Shown here piece by piece: positions 1 to 6,291 of a stretch of 10,501 nt of DNA. The position numbers and the translations under genes are program-made. Every line of letters begins with the position of its first letter. The stretch's first letter is position 1. Source of the DNA: Chloroflexota bacterium. GTDB taxonomy: Bacteria; Chloroflexota; Dehalococcoidia; Plut-88900. Below the pieces are notes generated by a model. It did no database searches. It was not told the origin of the DNA and was given only the letters and a program-made list of their open reading frames with translations. The DNA lies in contig JACZVB010000017.1 of the NCBI GenBank assembly GCA_022572865.1, forward strand, positions 1 to 10,501, read 5' to 3'.

Positions 1-452
1 GCCTCTTCGGCCTCCTCCTGGGCCGCGCCCCCAGGGGCCGAGACCACTGGGTCTTTGATACGGGCCGGCGACGCCTCAGCAGGTAAATCCGGCTCCGGCT
101 CGCCATCGTTGGTATTCTGGTCCGTATCTTGGGTCGAAGGCTCCTGGTCATCCTTTCGCTCGGTGGGTTCGGACTGTGCATCTGACGCTTGAGCCAGGGC
201 CTCCGGTTGGGAGGCTGATAATTTGCCTCCTGCGGAGAAGGTGTTGTAGGTCATCTCGTCTCGGTCGGCGTCTCCCTCTCTACCGAGCCTCCTGTAGCAT
301 TCAGCCCGGTTCAGGTATGAAACGCCGTAGCTTGGATCGGCCTCGATGGCCTGAGTAAACAGGTCCAGGGCCTCGACCAGTTTGCCATCATCCAGCAGGC
401 TGAGCCCCTTGCTGTTTAGTCCGGCAGCCGTTTTATGAAGCTCTTCCGGCAT
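1..452 (-). CDS. TPR-repeat protein with acidic low-complexity linker (partial, C-terminus beyond window)
   Basis: An open frame runs from an ATG at 452 down to base 1 without a stop: 150 codons seen, the rest outside the window. Residues about 9-42 fit one tetratricopeptide repeat (KGLSLLDDGKLVEALDLF, then QAIEADPSY), with the expected Gly, Ala, Phe, Ala and Pro positions. Residues 43-70 look like the first helices of a second repeat (YLNRAECYRRLG). From about residue 73 the chain becomes Glu/Asp/Gln/Pro/Ser-rich and probably disordered. No signal peptide or membrane segment is visible in the part seen. GAGGG lies about 8 bases upstream of the ATG. The gene starts 48 bases after the MFS stop on the same strand, so co-transcription is likely. 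TPRs usually mediate protein-protein contacts; the partner and role are unknown. Confidence 0.75.
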   Translation of the reverse strand, partial: MPEELHKTAAGLNSKGLSLLDDGKLVEALDLFTQAIEADPSYGVSYLNRAECYRRLGREGDADRDEMTYNTFSAGGKLSASQPEALAQASDAQSEPTERKDDQEPSTQDTDQNTNDGEPEPDLPAEASPARIKDPVVSAPGGAAQEEAEE

Positions 453-500
453 TTCATCCACCCTCTGACTCGGCCATTTGTAACTTCAGCCACCGGGTTT

Positions 501-1976
501 CTACCTGCCCCAGGAGGTGTCACCCGTGCCCCCGATGGGAACTGTAGATGATTGTACCCCATGTTTCTCCCCGCGCATAAGCCAGGTCGGAACCAGGGCC
601 AGGAGGCAGAGGGCCATGGCGGTCAGGAAGAAACCCTCGAATACGGTCAATCCTGCGCTGGTCACCTCGTTGATGTACCCCGGGTCTACCAGTGAGAGGT
701 CGATCCCCCGTACCAGGGTGTCGAACCGGCCGGTTCCCCAGGAAGTCAGGGCCGCCAGCCCGACGGTCATGCCCATCATCCGCATGACCGTCAACAGCGC
801 GGCGGCGGTGCCCCGGTCCTCGGGCGGCACAGAGTTGATCGCCGCCGTCGCTATGGGCGCTATGACCAGGCCGAATCCGAGACCGCCTATCAGCAGGTGG
901 ACCGTCATCATCGGGTCTGACAGGTCCAGGTCCCATGTACTCAGGAAATAGAAGGAGGTTGCCCCCAGGAGAAGCCCTGCCGCCGTCGGAAGCCGGTAGC
1001 CGAGACGGGAAGCGGCGAAGCCGCCGGCCAGGGCCCCGACGGGGATTGCCCCGGTCAGGCGCAGCAGCCTAAGGCCTCCCTCCAGAGGCTCTTTTCCCAT
1101 GACGGTATCGGTTATCAGCGGGATGTTCACCATGGCGATAATGAGGGCTGCACCCACGAAGAAGTGGGATGCGTTGGCCGCAGAGAAGCTCACCCTTCTG
1201 AAAAGAGACAAAGGCGTCAGTGGAAAGGAGGTCCGGCTCTGGCTCCAGAGGAACCCCACCAGCAGCAGCCCTCCCAGTGCCAGGCCGGCTCCGGCCTGGA
1301 CCGGGGCCTCCCCCAACCTGGAGAGGGCCAGGGTCACCAGCACCATGACCAGGGCCAGTATCAGCCCACCCCGATAGTCCACCGGCCTCGGGTAGCGCCG
1401 GCCCGAGGGCGCTAGGAGCATAATCCATACCACGACTATGATGACGAGAGGAACGTTCATCCAGAACACCCAGCGCCAGTCCAGGAACCGGTCTATCAGG
1501 CTACCCCAAAGGGGACCGATTACCCCACCCATCTCGGCGGAGGCCCCCATGATCCCCAGGGCCATTCCCCTTCGCCCTGGTGGCAGAAGGTCTCCAATCA
1601 TGGCTATGGTCACCGGGACCACCGCCCCACCACCCACCGCCTGTATCACCCTGAAGCCCACCAGGGTCCAAAGGCCATCGGCCATTGCTGCCAGCACCGA
1701 GCCCACGAGGAAGATCCCCATCGCCAGCAGGTAGACCCGGCGGTGGCCGTGGACATCGGATATCCTGCCCATCAGCGGCAGGACTGCGGTGTAGCCGAGA
1801 AGGTACCCCGTCACCATCCAGGACACCTGGCCCAGGTCATCGATTCCCAGCCGGAAGTCGGACATGATGCTGGGAAGGATGGTGACGATCACGGTCTGGT
1901 CATCGGCGGCAATGAAAACGCCAAAACAGGCCGCCAGGATCGCCGGATAGGGTGAGTTTTTGCTCAACAATGCCAT
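501..1976 (-). CDS. MFS transporter, DHA2 (14-helix) family, P55/Rv1410-like
   Basis: This 491-residue inner-membrane secondary transporter is presumably proton-coupled. Visible signatures: the TM1 acidic pair in AADDQTVIVTILPS (D25, D26); motif A at about 70-81 (GRISDVHGHRRV); a motif C region at about 141-158 (GASAEMGGVIGPLWG) with Glu148; and WRWVFWMNVP at about 167-176, typical of the DHA2 group. Hydrophobic segments continue to about residue 465, matching 14 helices. From memory, mycobacterial P55 has a similar motif C (with an acidic residue before GPLYG) and a similar C-terminal GM-VG-ALT segment; here GMTVGLAALTSWG. The ATG at 1976 has GAGG four bases upstream. It follows the LppX/LprG-like lipoprotein by 118 bases, the same order as lprG-P55, which suggests export of a lipid or hydrophobic compound. 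A drug efflux role is the main alternative. Confidence 0.88.
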   Translation of the reverse strand: MALLSKNSPYPAILAACFGVFIAADDQTVIVTILPSIMSDFRLGIDDLGQVSWMVTGYLLGYTAVLPLMGRISDVHGHRRVYLLAMGIFLVGSVLAAMADGLWTLVGFRVIQAVGGGAVVPVTIAMIGDLLPPGRRGMALGIMGASAEMGGVIGPLWGSLIDRFLDWRWVFWMNVPLVIIVVVWIMLLAPSGRRYPRPVDYRGGLILALVMVLVTLALSRLGEAPVQAGAGLALGGLLLVGFLWSQSRTSFPLTPLSLFRRVSFSAANASHFFVGAALIIAMVNIPLITDTVMGKEPLEGGLRLLRLTGAIPVGALAGGFAASRLGYRLPTAAGLLLGATSFYFLSTWDLDLSDPMMTVHLLIGGLGFGLVIAPIATAAINSVPPEDRGTAAALLTVMRMMGMTVGLAALTSWGTGRFDTLVRGIDLSLVDPGYINEVTSAGLTVFEGFFLTAMALCLLALVPTWLMRGEKHGVQSSTVPIGGTGDTSWGR

Positions 1977-2029
1977 TTAACCTCGATGGGGTGCGCCGGA
2001 GTCACGGGTCGGAATCCACAAGCCACAAG

Positions 2030-2035
2030 CCTATA
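2030..2035 (-). promoter_or_regulatory. Possible -10 box upstream of the MFS gene, beside a tandem heptamer
   Basis: In the 118-base gap between lipoprotein and MFS, the minus strand reads TATAGG, about 54 bases before the MFS start. No convincing -35 box lies 16-18 bases further up. Directly downstream on the minus strand is a tandem heptamer, CTTGTGG twice (2016-2029), which could be an operator half-site pair or chance. The gap holds no clear terminator, so read-through from the lipoprotein gene remains possible. Confidence 0.22.
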
Positions 2036-2094
2036 GTTAGACCGCACGCACGCTTTGATGGAGACCCCTTGCCCCAGACCTGGCGGCACGGGTG

Positions 2095-2823
2095 CTAGGG
2101 CTCATCTGCTATCACGGGCGCATCTATCGTTACCGGTTCATCGAAGCCTGAGACCAGGATGGTCCTGGTGATGTTCTCTTTCTCATCCTGGGTGATTCTC
2201 CCTTCAAGCACCAGCTTGCGGATCAGGAAGTCTTCTTTGCCGATCCAGATTTCGGCGCCTAGCATAAAGCCCTCGGTTGCGTCGGGAGAGATGGACCTCA
2301 GGTCCTCTGACCGCACGGAGCCTGTCAGGTGGTATACAGGCGTTCCGTCCAAGGTATCGTCGGGCAGGAAAGTGGGGCCGATGGCCTCTCTGATAATGGC
2401 GCTGATGCCCTTGGCGGGGTCGAAGAAGCCGCCACCGGTTATCCCGTTGGTCAACTTCTCGTATTCTCCCGTGAAAGGGTTGGTAATATAGGTGTCATCG
2501 CCGATGGTTATGGCGGACACCTCTAAGAAGAGCCCCCGGACCTGGGCCTGAATGGTGGCTTTCATTCTATCGGGAGCGGCGATGTCACCCTCGACCCGAT
2601 CCATCTCCAGGCCCAAGGCTATGGGAGTGCCACCGCCTTCATGGGTCATCTCAAAGTGGAAGTACAGTAGCGATTCGAACCCTTTGGCGGCCAGACCCAT
2701 TACCTCCCGGGCGGTAAGAGTGGTCTCCTCCGGGATGACGGTGGGAGTGGGGTCTGACCCGCAGGCGATACCCAGGGCCAGCAGAAGGGTTATGCTGCAT
2801 ATTAATTTCCCTGCTAATGCCAT
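2095..2823 (-). CDS. LppX/LprG-like (LppX_LprAFG family) lipoprotein
   Basis: From the ATG at 2823 this is a 242-residue protein. It has a basic start, a hydrophobic core and Cys21 (LLLALGIAC), then a Ser/Pro/Thr-rich spacer: a lipoprotein signal. The lipobox is imperfect (Gly at -3). The mature part alternates short beta-like stretches with an early amphipathic helix. Segments such as DDTYITNPFTGEYEKL and the long run of strands to the C-terminus are typical of LppX/LprA/F/G proteins, which carry a lipid in a hydrophobic cavity. The frame stays open upstream to 3039, but that extension has no signal character, crosses a repeat and overlaps an SDR fragment on the other strand, so I chose 2823; GAGGGG lies about 11 bases before it. 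The MFS gene follows 118 bases downstream, as in the mycobacterial lprG-P55 operon. The family call is by pattern, not search. Confidence 0.72.
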   Translation of the reverse strand: MALAGKLICSITLLLALGIACGSDPTPTVIPEETTLTAREVMGLAAKGFESLLYFHFEMTHEGGGTPIALGLEMDRVEGDIAAPDRMKATIQAQVRGLFLEVSAITIGDDTYITNPFTGEYEKLTNGITGGGFFDPAKGISAIIREAIGPTFLPDDTLDGTPVYHLTGSVRSEDLRSISPDATEGFMLGAEIWIGKEDFLIRKLVLEGRITQDEKENITRTILVSGFDEPVTIDAPVIADEP

Positions 2824-2866
2824 CGGCGCTGGGTCCCCTCGATGGACGGGCGTCGAATCCAAGATC

Positions 2867-2896
2867 ATGTTAGCATCTCCGGGGCCGAGGTCACAA
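2867..2896 (-). promoter_or_regulatory. Candidate sigma-70 promoter for the lipoprotein gene
   Basis: On the minus strand, TTGTGA (2896-2891) is followed by an 18-base spacer and TAACAT (2872-2867), with TG placed for an extended -10. Transcription would begin near 2860, giving a leader of about 37 bases that contains GAGGGG. The whole promoter lies inside repeat copy 1. Confidence 0.45.
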
Positions 2897-2924
2897 CGGA
2901 GTGGGCCAAGAGCGGTCTGCTGTG
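2868..2924. repeat. Direct repeat, copy 1 of 2
   Basis: Positions 2868-2900 match 3972-4004 at 32 of 33 bases, and 2911-2924 match 4016-4029 at 14 of 14. The ten bases between differ by one indel and a few substitutions. A further 9-base match (CTCGATGGA, 2838-2846) lies to the left, separated from the core by about 20 bases that are absent in copy 2. Both copies have the same orientation, 1104 bases apart. Confidence 0.85.
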
Positions 2925-2983
2925 ATCCGCTGGAATATTGAACCATTAAGCCCCTTACCTGAAACGGCATTTTATGTATTACG

Positions 2984-3070
2984 ATGGCGGGACGCTTCGA
3001 AGGCAAAGTGGCGATAGTAGCCGGAGGGAGCGCTGGCATGGGGCGGTCGATATGGAGAATCCCGGCTTAG
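2984..3070 (+). pseudogene. N-terminal fragment of a short-chain dehydrogenase/reductase (SDR)
   Basis: The plus strand from the ATG at 2984 reads 28 codons to a TAG at 3068-3070. Residues 4-23 are a textbook SDR start: RFEGKVAIV (first Rossmann strand), then AGGSAGMGRSI, the TGxxxGxG dinucleotide-binding turn with Ala for the usual Thr. After Ile23 (about 3052) the sequence no longer resembles an SDR; the expected A-RLA-EGA helix is missing and a stop follows five codons later. No remainder of an SDR occurs downstream. This is therefore a remnant whose body was lost or replaced, or a very recent break. It starts 60 bases after repeat copy 1, exactly the distance from copy 2 to plsY. It has no clear ribosome binding site. 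Confidence 0.7.
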
Positions 3071-3164
3071 TTAATGAGGGCATTTAACGCGGCGATGTGC
3101 AGCCGATACTGTCTCAATCTGAGTACCTGCTACTACGTTTAGAGAGCTAAGGGGGTTGAGCTAG

Positions 3165-3917
3165 ATGAATCTGCTCACAGCCACTGTAAAAAAAGCGTTC
3201 CGTTTAGTGGGTTATGAAATATTACCCGCTGGAAAGTTCGCTAGACCCGACTTGGACGACCTGATCGACGTGTTCTTCACGGGACTCCGTGTTCCAGAGA
3301 GCGAATTTTTCTTCGTTCAGGTCGGCGCTTACGACGGCATATTCCTGGACCCTATCTACCGATACATCAACTCCCGTAACGTTCGCGGTTGCTTCGTTGA
3401 ACCCCAGCGCAAGGCTTTTGAGCGGCTGGTGACGAACTATAAAAACAATGAAGGTTTGATGTTCTTGAACGCGGCCATCTGCCATGATAATCACAAAAGA
3501 TCGCTCTATAAAGTGACTCCAGAGATGGTAGAAATATATCCCAACTTCGGTGGATGTGCGAGGTTTGATTACCAAAGCCTCCTTCGGAACATACAAAAAG
3601 GGTTCAATCGGCTGGGCATCAATGAGGAGCCGGAGAAGTACGTGGAAGTGGAAGAGGTTGAATGTATCACATTCTCAGAGTTGCTAAACCGATTTGATAT
3701 CACGAGAATTGACTTGCTTCTCATAGACGCCGAAGGGTTCGACTACGAGATCCTTAAAATGGTGGATTTTGCGCGGATAACACCCAAAATAGTGATCTAT
3801 GAGCACCATCACGTCATGGATGCGGACCAGCAGGCTGCGAACTCTTTGTTAAAGAACCACCATTACAAGTCGTTCGTCTATAGTGGAGATACTTTCGCCA
3901 TTCACACCCTGCTATGA
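3165..3917 (+). CDS. FkbM family SAM-dependent methyltransferase
   Basis: This 250-residue protein has the Rossmann-type methyltransferase layout of the FkbM family. Motif I is FFFVQVGAYDG (about 48-58, SAM glycine loop), VEPQ at 78-81 is the acidic residue expected to bind the SAM ribose, LNAAI lies at 101-105, and IDLLLIDAEGFDYEIL at 182-197 is the D-EG-E/D-IL signature, followed by a strand IVIYEHHH. FkbM enzymes O-methylate sugars, polyketides or glycan and lipid precursors; the substrate here cannot be read. AGGGGG lies about ten bases before the ATG. Base composition differs from its neighbours: 3481-3540 has only 22 G+C in 60, and the codons are richer in A/T-ending forms, suggesting acquisition by transfer. 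It stands alone between the two repeat copies, with no glycosyltransferase or sugar-synthesis partner in the window. Confidence 0.85.
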   Translation: MNLLTATVKKAFRLVGYEILPAGKFARPDLDDLIDVFFTGLRVPESEFFFVQVGAYDGIFLDPIYRYINSRNVRGCFVEPQRKAFERLVTNYKNNEGLMFLNAAICHDNHKRSLYKVTPEMVEIYPNFGGCARFDYQSLLRNIQKGFNRLGINEEPEKYVEVEEVECITFSELLNRFDITRIDLLLIDAEGFDYEILKMVDFARITPKIVIYEHHHVMDADQQAANSLLKNHHYKSFVYSGDTFAIHTLL

Positions 3918-3926
3918 CGGGAATGG

Positions 3927-3945
3927 TGGCAAGAGCGCTTTGCCA
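3927..3945 (+). terminator. Weak hairpin after the FkbM gene
   Basis: TGGCAA and TTGCCA form a 6-bp stem with a 7-base loop, ten bases after the fkbM-family stop. No T tract follows, so it is at best a weak or Rho-assisted terminator. Confidence 0.25.
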
Positions 3946-3971
3946 GCCTATTCACATCTAACTCGATGGAG

Positions 3972-4029
3972 TGTTAGCATCTCCAGGGCCGAGGTCACAA
4001 CGGATTGCGGCCAATAGCGGTCTGCTGTG
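3972..4029. repeat. Direct repeat, copy 2 of 2
   Basis: This is the partner of 2868-2924, in the same orientation. It keeps the minus-strand promoter-like pair TTGTGA (4000-3995), N18, TAACAC (3976-3971), which here points into the 3' end of the FkbM gene. On the plus strand the repeat ends at an extended -10-like TGcTAAAAT (4028-4036) that copy 1 lacks. The nine bases CTCGATGGA (3962-3970) adjoin the repeat on the left. Confidence 0.85.
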
Positions 4030-4063
4030 CTAAAATAACCTGACCCATACAAGCATCGCGGGG

Positions 4064-4072
4064 TGCTATAGA
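4064..4072 (+). promoter_or_regulatory. Possible extended -10 box for plsY
   Basis: TGcTATAGA ends 16 bases before the plsY start. A transcript starting near 4079 would have a leader of about ten bases carrying AAGGAATAGG. No good -35 is seen, which extended -10 promoters can tolerate. TGcTAAAAT at 4028-4036 is an alternative. Confidence 0.35.
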
Positions 4073-4088
4073 TGGTGCAAGGAATAGG

Positions 4089-4724
4089 ATGGAAGACCCG
4101 AGCATTCAAGCATTAGTCCTGGTTGCCTTGGGGTCGTATGTCATCGGCTCCTTCCCCACCGCATATGTGGTGGTGAGGAGGTTCACGGGCAAGAACGTGA
4201 TGGAGTACGGCACGGGGAACATGGGCACCCTGAACACCCTGAGGTCTACCAACTCCAAGACCCTGACGCTGATAGTTCTCCTGGGCGATGTCGGTAAGGG
4301 TGGCCTGGCCCTTCTCCTGGGATACCTGGTCTCCCTGGGATTCGATTACGCTTCCGGCACGCCTATGGCGGTGGCCGGGATAACTGCCGTGGTCGGACAC
4401 AACTATTCGGCGTTTCTGAAGCTGAGGGGGGGCAAAGGACTAGCGACGGCCGCACCTGTGCTCCTGTATCTAGAGCCGGCCCTGGCTGCCGTCTGGATAG
4501 GGGTCTTCCTTGTCACCGTTCTGGTCTCACGCCTCATGGTGATGGGGCAGATATCAGGGACCGTAGCGGCGCCTCTGGTGGGTCTGGCCTTCTTCCACGA
4601 TTCCGTAGTTCCCGTCGGTATCCTGGGTGCCATCGTCTTCATAAGACACGCTCCCAGACTCAAGAAAATCGTAAAAGGGACCGAGCCCCGGATGTACTAC
4701 CGGATCAAGGAGGGGCATAGATAA
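4089..4724 (+). CDS. plsY: Glycerol-3-phosphate acyltransferase PlsY (divergent)
   Basis: PlsY is an integral membrane enzyme that transfers an acyl group from acyl-phosphate to glycerol-3-phosphate, giving lysophosphatidate, the first step of phospholipid synthesis. At 211 residues the length is normal. Hydrophobic segments occur at about 6-28, 57-84, 93-105, 125-150 and 157-186. Motif 1 is GTGNMGTLNTLR (41-52), normally GSGNxGATNxxR: Thr replaces Ser and Leu replaces the Thr before Asn, while the Arg is kept. Motif 2 is GHNYSAFLKLRGGKGLAT (103-120), matching the GHxFPxFLxFKGGKGVAT pattern, with Arg for the first Lys. Motif 3 is IVFIRHAPRLKKIVKGTE (182-199). AAGG/AGG-rich sequence directly precedes the ATG. 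apgM follows after 92 bases on the same strand. The fold assignment is firm; the motif 1 changes leave some doubt that this is the main housekeeping PlsY. Confidence 0.88.
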   Translation: MEDPSIQALVLVALGSYVIGSFPTAYVVVRRFTGKNVMEYGTGNMGTLNTLRSTNSKTLTLIVLLGDVGKGGLALLLGYLVSLGFDYASGTPMAVAGITAVVGHNYSAFLKLRGGKGLATAAPVLLYLEPALAAVWIGVFLVTVLVSRLMVMGQISGTVAAPLVGLAFFHDSVVPVGILGAIVFIRHAPRLKKIVKGTEPRMYYRIKEGHR

Positions 4725-4776
4725 GGCTATTTTCCTGATCAGATGGCTACGTACCCGATATTTCTGACGACGACAC

Positions 4777-4816
4777 CAACTATAGTAGACATAATAGCAA
4801 ATATGGTAGACATAAC
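4777..4816 (+). promoter_or_regulatory. Promoter-like region of apgM with a direct repeat
   Basis: CAAC followed by TATAGT (4781-4786) is a -10-like box without a clear -35. GTAGACATAA occurs twice (4785-4794 and 4806-4815), 21 bases or two helical turns apart, the second copy ending one base before the ATG. This spacing suits a dimeric regulator. No Shine-Dalgarno is visible, so translation may start on a very short leader. Confidence 0.35.
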
Positions 4817-6154
4817 ATGAAGATACTGCTGATCATTCCCGACGGGCTGGGGGACAGGCCCGCCCCCTCTCTCGGAGGCCTGACTCCCCTGGAGGCTGCC
4901 CATACCCCTAACCTGGACGCGCTGGCCAAAGACGGTATCAACGGCCTGTATACGGTATTCGGCTCCGGGATACCCGTCGGCAGCCCCATAGCCATCCACG
5001 TGATGTTCGGATACGACCCCAAGGACTTCTCGGACAGGGGTGTGCTGCTGGCGGTGGCCAGGGGCCTGGAGACCAACTACGAGGATGTCGTCCTGGCCGC
5101 CCGATTCGCAAGTGTGATCCCGGAGAACGGTACTCTACGCCTTCTGGAGCGCTTCATAAGGGGAGAAGAGGAGGCTTGCGAGGTGCTGGCCTCCTCTATC
5201 GATCACTACGAGACCGACGGGCTGGCCTTCCGCTACCGATATTGTGGCAAAGGCGACGGAAACCTGTTCATATCCGGCGGCGCCAGCCCCGAGATTACCG
5301 ATTCCGACCCTTTGGGGTTGGACCTGCCGGTTATCAAGGTGGAGCCCCTGGAGGTGGCTCGGGACCCGGAGGCCGCCGGGCGTACCTCGGTGGCCCTCAA
5401 TAGATACCTATCCTGGGCCTATGAGGGGATGTCTCGACACCCCGCCTCGGCCCAGCGTGAGGCCCAGGGCCTGACGCCCATCAACTTCCTGATAACCAAG
5501 TGGTCGGGCATACGCTCCAGGCTGGAGCCCTTCGCTCAAAAATACGGCCTGCGGGCCGCCAGTATGCCCGACGAAGAGGTGGTGGCCGGAGTAGTGGGCG
5601 AAATGGGTATAAAGGTTGTGGCGATGGCCAGGATAACCGACCCCGAGGAGGACATACGCCTGAGACTCCAGAAGGCGGAAGAGCTTTTCGTCGAGGGCTA
5701 TGATTTCGTACACCTTCACACCAAGGAGCCCGACTTCACCTCCCACTGGAACGATCCTCAAAAGACCAAGGAGGCCCTGGATGCCTGGGACCGGGGCTTC
5801 GCTGCCTACTGGGAGGGGTTGGGCAAGGACCAGGATCTGCTGACGATTCTCACCTCAGACCACACTACCCCCAGCCAGTGGCAGGACATGAGGCCTGGAG
5901 ATTTCAACGATCAGCACTCCGGGGAGCCCTGCCCCATCACGATTCGGGGGCGGCACGTCCGCAAAGACCGGGTGTCGGAGGCGGGAGAGAGGCCGGCAGC
6001 CGAGGGAGGGCTGGGGCTGGTCAAGGGAGGGGAGATAATGGACCTGATTTTAAGCCTCACCGACCGGACCAATCTATACGGGATGCGGCCAACGCCCAGG
6101 TCCCACAAATACCGCCCCCGAGATGTCGAGCCGTTCACGCTCCTGTCCGATTGA
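4817..6154 (+). CDS. apgM: ApgM-like 2,3-bisphosphoglycerate-independent phosphoglycerate mutase (archaeal type)
   Basis: This 445-residue cytoplasmic metalloenzyme of the alkaline phosphatase superfamily is expected to interconvert 3- and 2-phosphoglycerate in glycolysis and gluconeogenesis. The start MKILLIIPDGLGDRP holds the first metal-binding Asp (D9). Other signatures: TPLEAAHTPNLDALA (23-37); the nucleophile region GIPVGSPIAIHVMFGYDP with Ser56; HLHTKEPDFTSHWNDP with the second-site Asp/His; and LTSDHTTPS followed downstream by NDQHSGEPCPI, the DH-TP and H-SG-P-P metal-site pattern. The canonical nucleophile segment is GSDTAHLSLLGYDP, so Asp, Thr and His near the Ser are replaced by Pro, Ile and Ile. 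The chain is somewhat longer than usual (about 400-415). Archaeal-type ApgM is common in Chloroflexota. Another phosphomutase or phosphatase activity is possible given the substitutions. No ribosome binding site is visible; the start is fixed by the conserved N-terminus. Confidence 0.82.
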   Translation: MKILLIIPDGLGDRPAPSLGGLTPLEAAHTPNLDALAKDGINGLYTVFGSGIPVGSPIAIHVMFGYDPKDFSDRGVLLAVARGLETNYEDVVLAARFASVIPENGTLRLLERFIRGEEEACEVLASSIDHYETDGLAFRYRYCGKGDGNLFISGGASPEITDSDPLGLDLPVIKVEPLEVARDPEAAGRTSVALNRYLSWAYEGMSRHPASAQREAQGLTPINFLITKWSGIRSRLEPFAQKYGLRAASMPDEEVVAGVVGEMGIKVVAMARITDPEEDIRLRLQKAEELFVEGYDFVHLHTKEPDFTSHWNDPQKTKEALDAWDRGFAAYWEGLGKDQDLLTILTSDHTTPSQWQDMRPGDFNDQHSGEPCPITIRGRHVRKDRVSEAGERPAAEGGLGLVKGGEIMDLILSLTDRTNLYGMRPTPRSHKYRPRDVEPFTLLSD

Positions 6155-6291
6155 ATACTGCTGGGTGGGTCCACCTGATCCAGGGGCTCTCTCGCAGACG
6201 TTAGCCTGCTAAAGGCGCAAATTCCCAACTGACCCGATGCACGCTTCTTATGTCAATGTAGCATCTACTCGAGTGTTCATTATGGACATAA

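Noticed and set aside
176..358. Sixty-codon plus-strand frame at the left edge
   Set aside because: Cys/Arg-rich shadow of the TPR-protein gene on the minus strand.
517..1955. Plus-strand open frames opposite the MFS gene
   Set aside because: They are Arg/Pro-rich shadows of a well-supported minus-strand gene with full MFS motifs.
2824..3039. Upstream extension of the lipoprotein reading frame to a start at 3039
   Set aside because: It puts 72 residues ahead of a good signal peptide, passes through the direct repeat and overlaps the SDR fragment on the opposite strand.
3054..3089. Eleven-codon frame after the SDR break
   Set aside because: Too short, with no ribosome binding site; most likely chance in junction sequence.
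5176..5761. Overlapping frames inside apgM on both strands
   Set aside because: No domain character, biased composition, and fully covered by the apgM frame with its conserved motifs.
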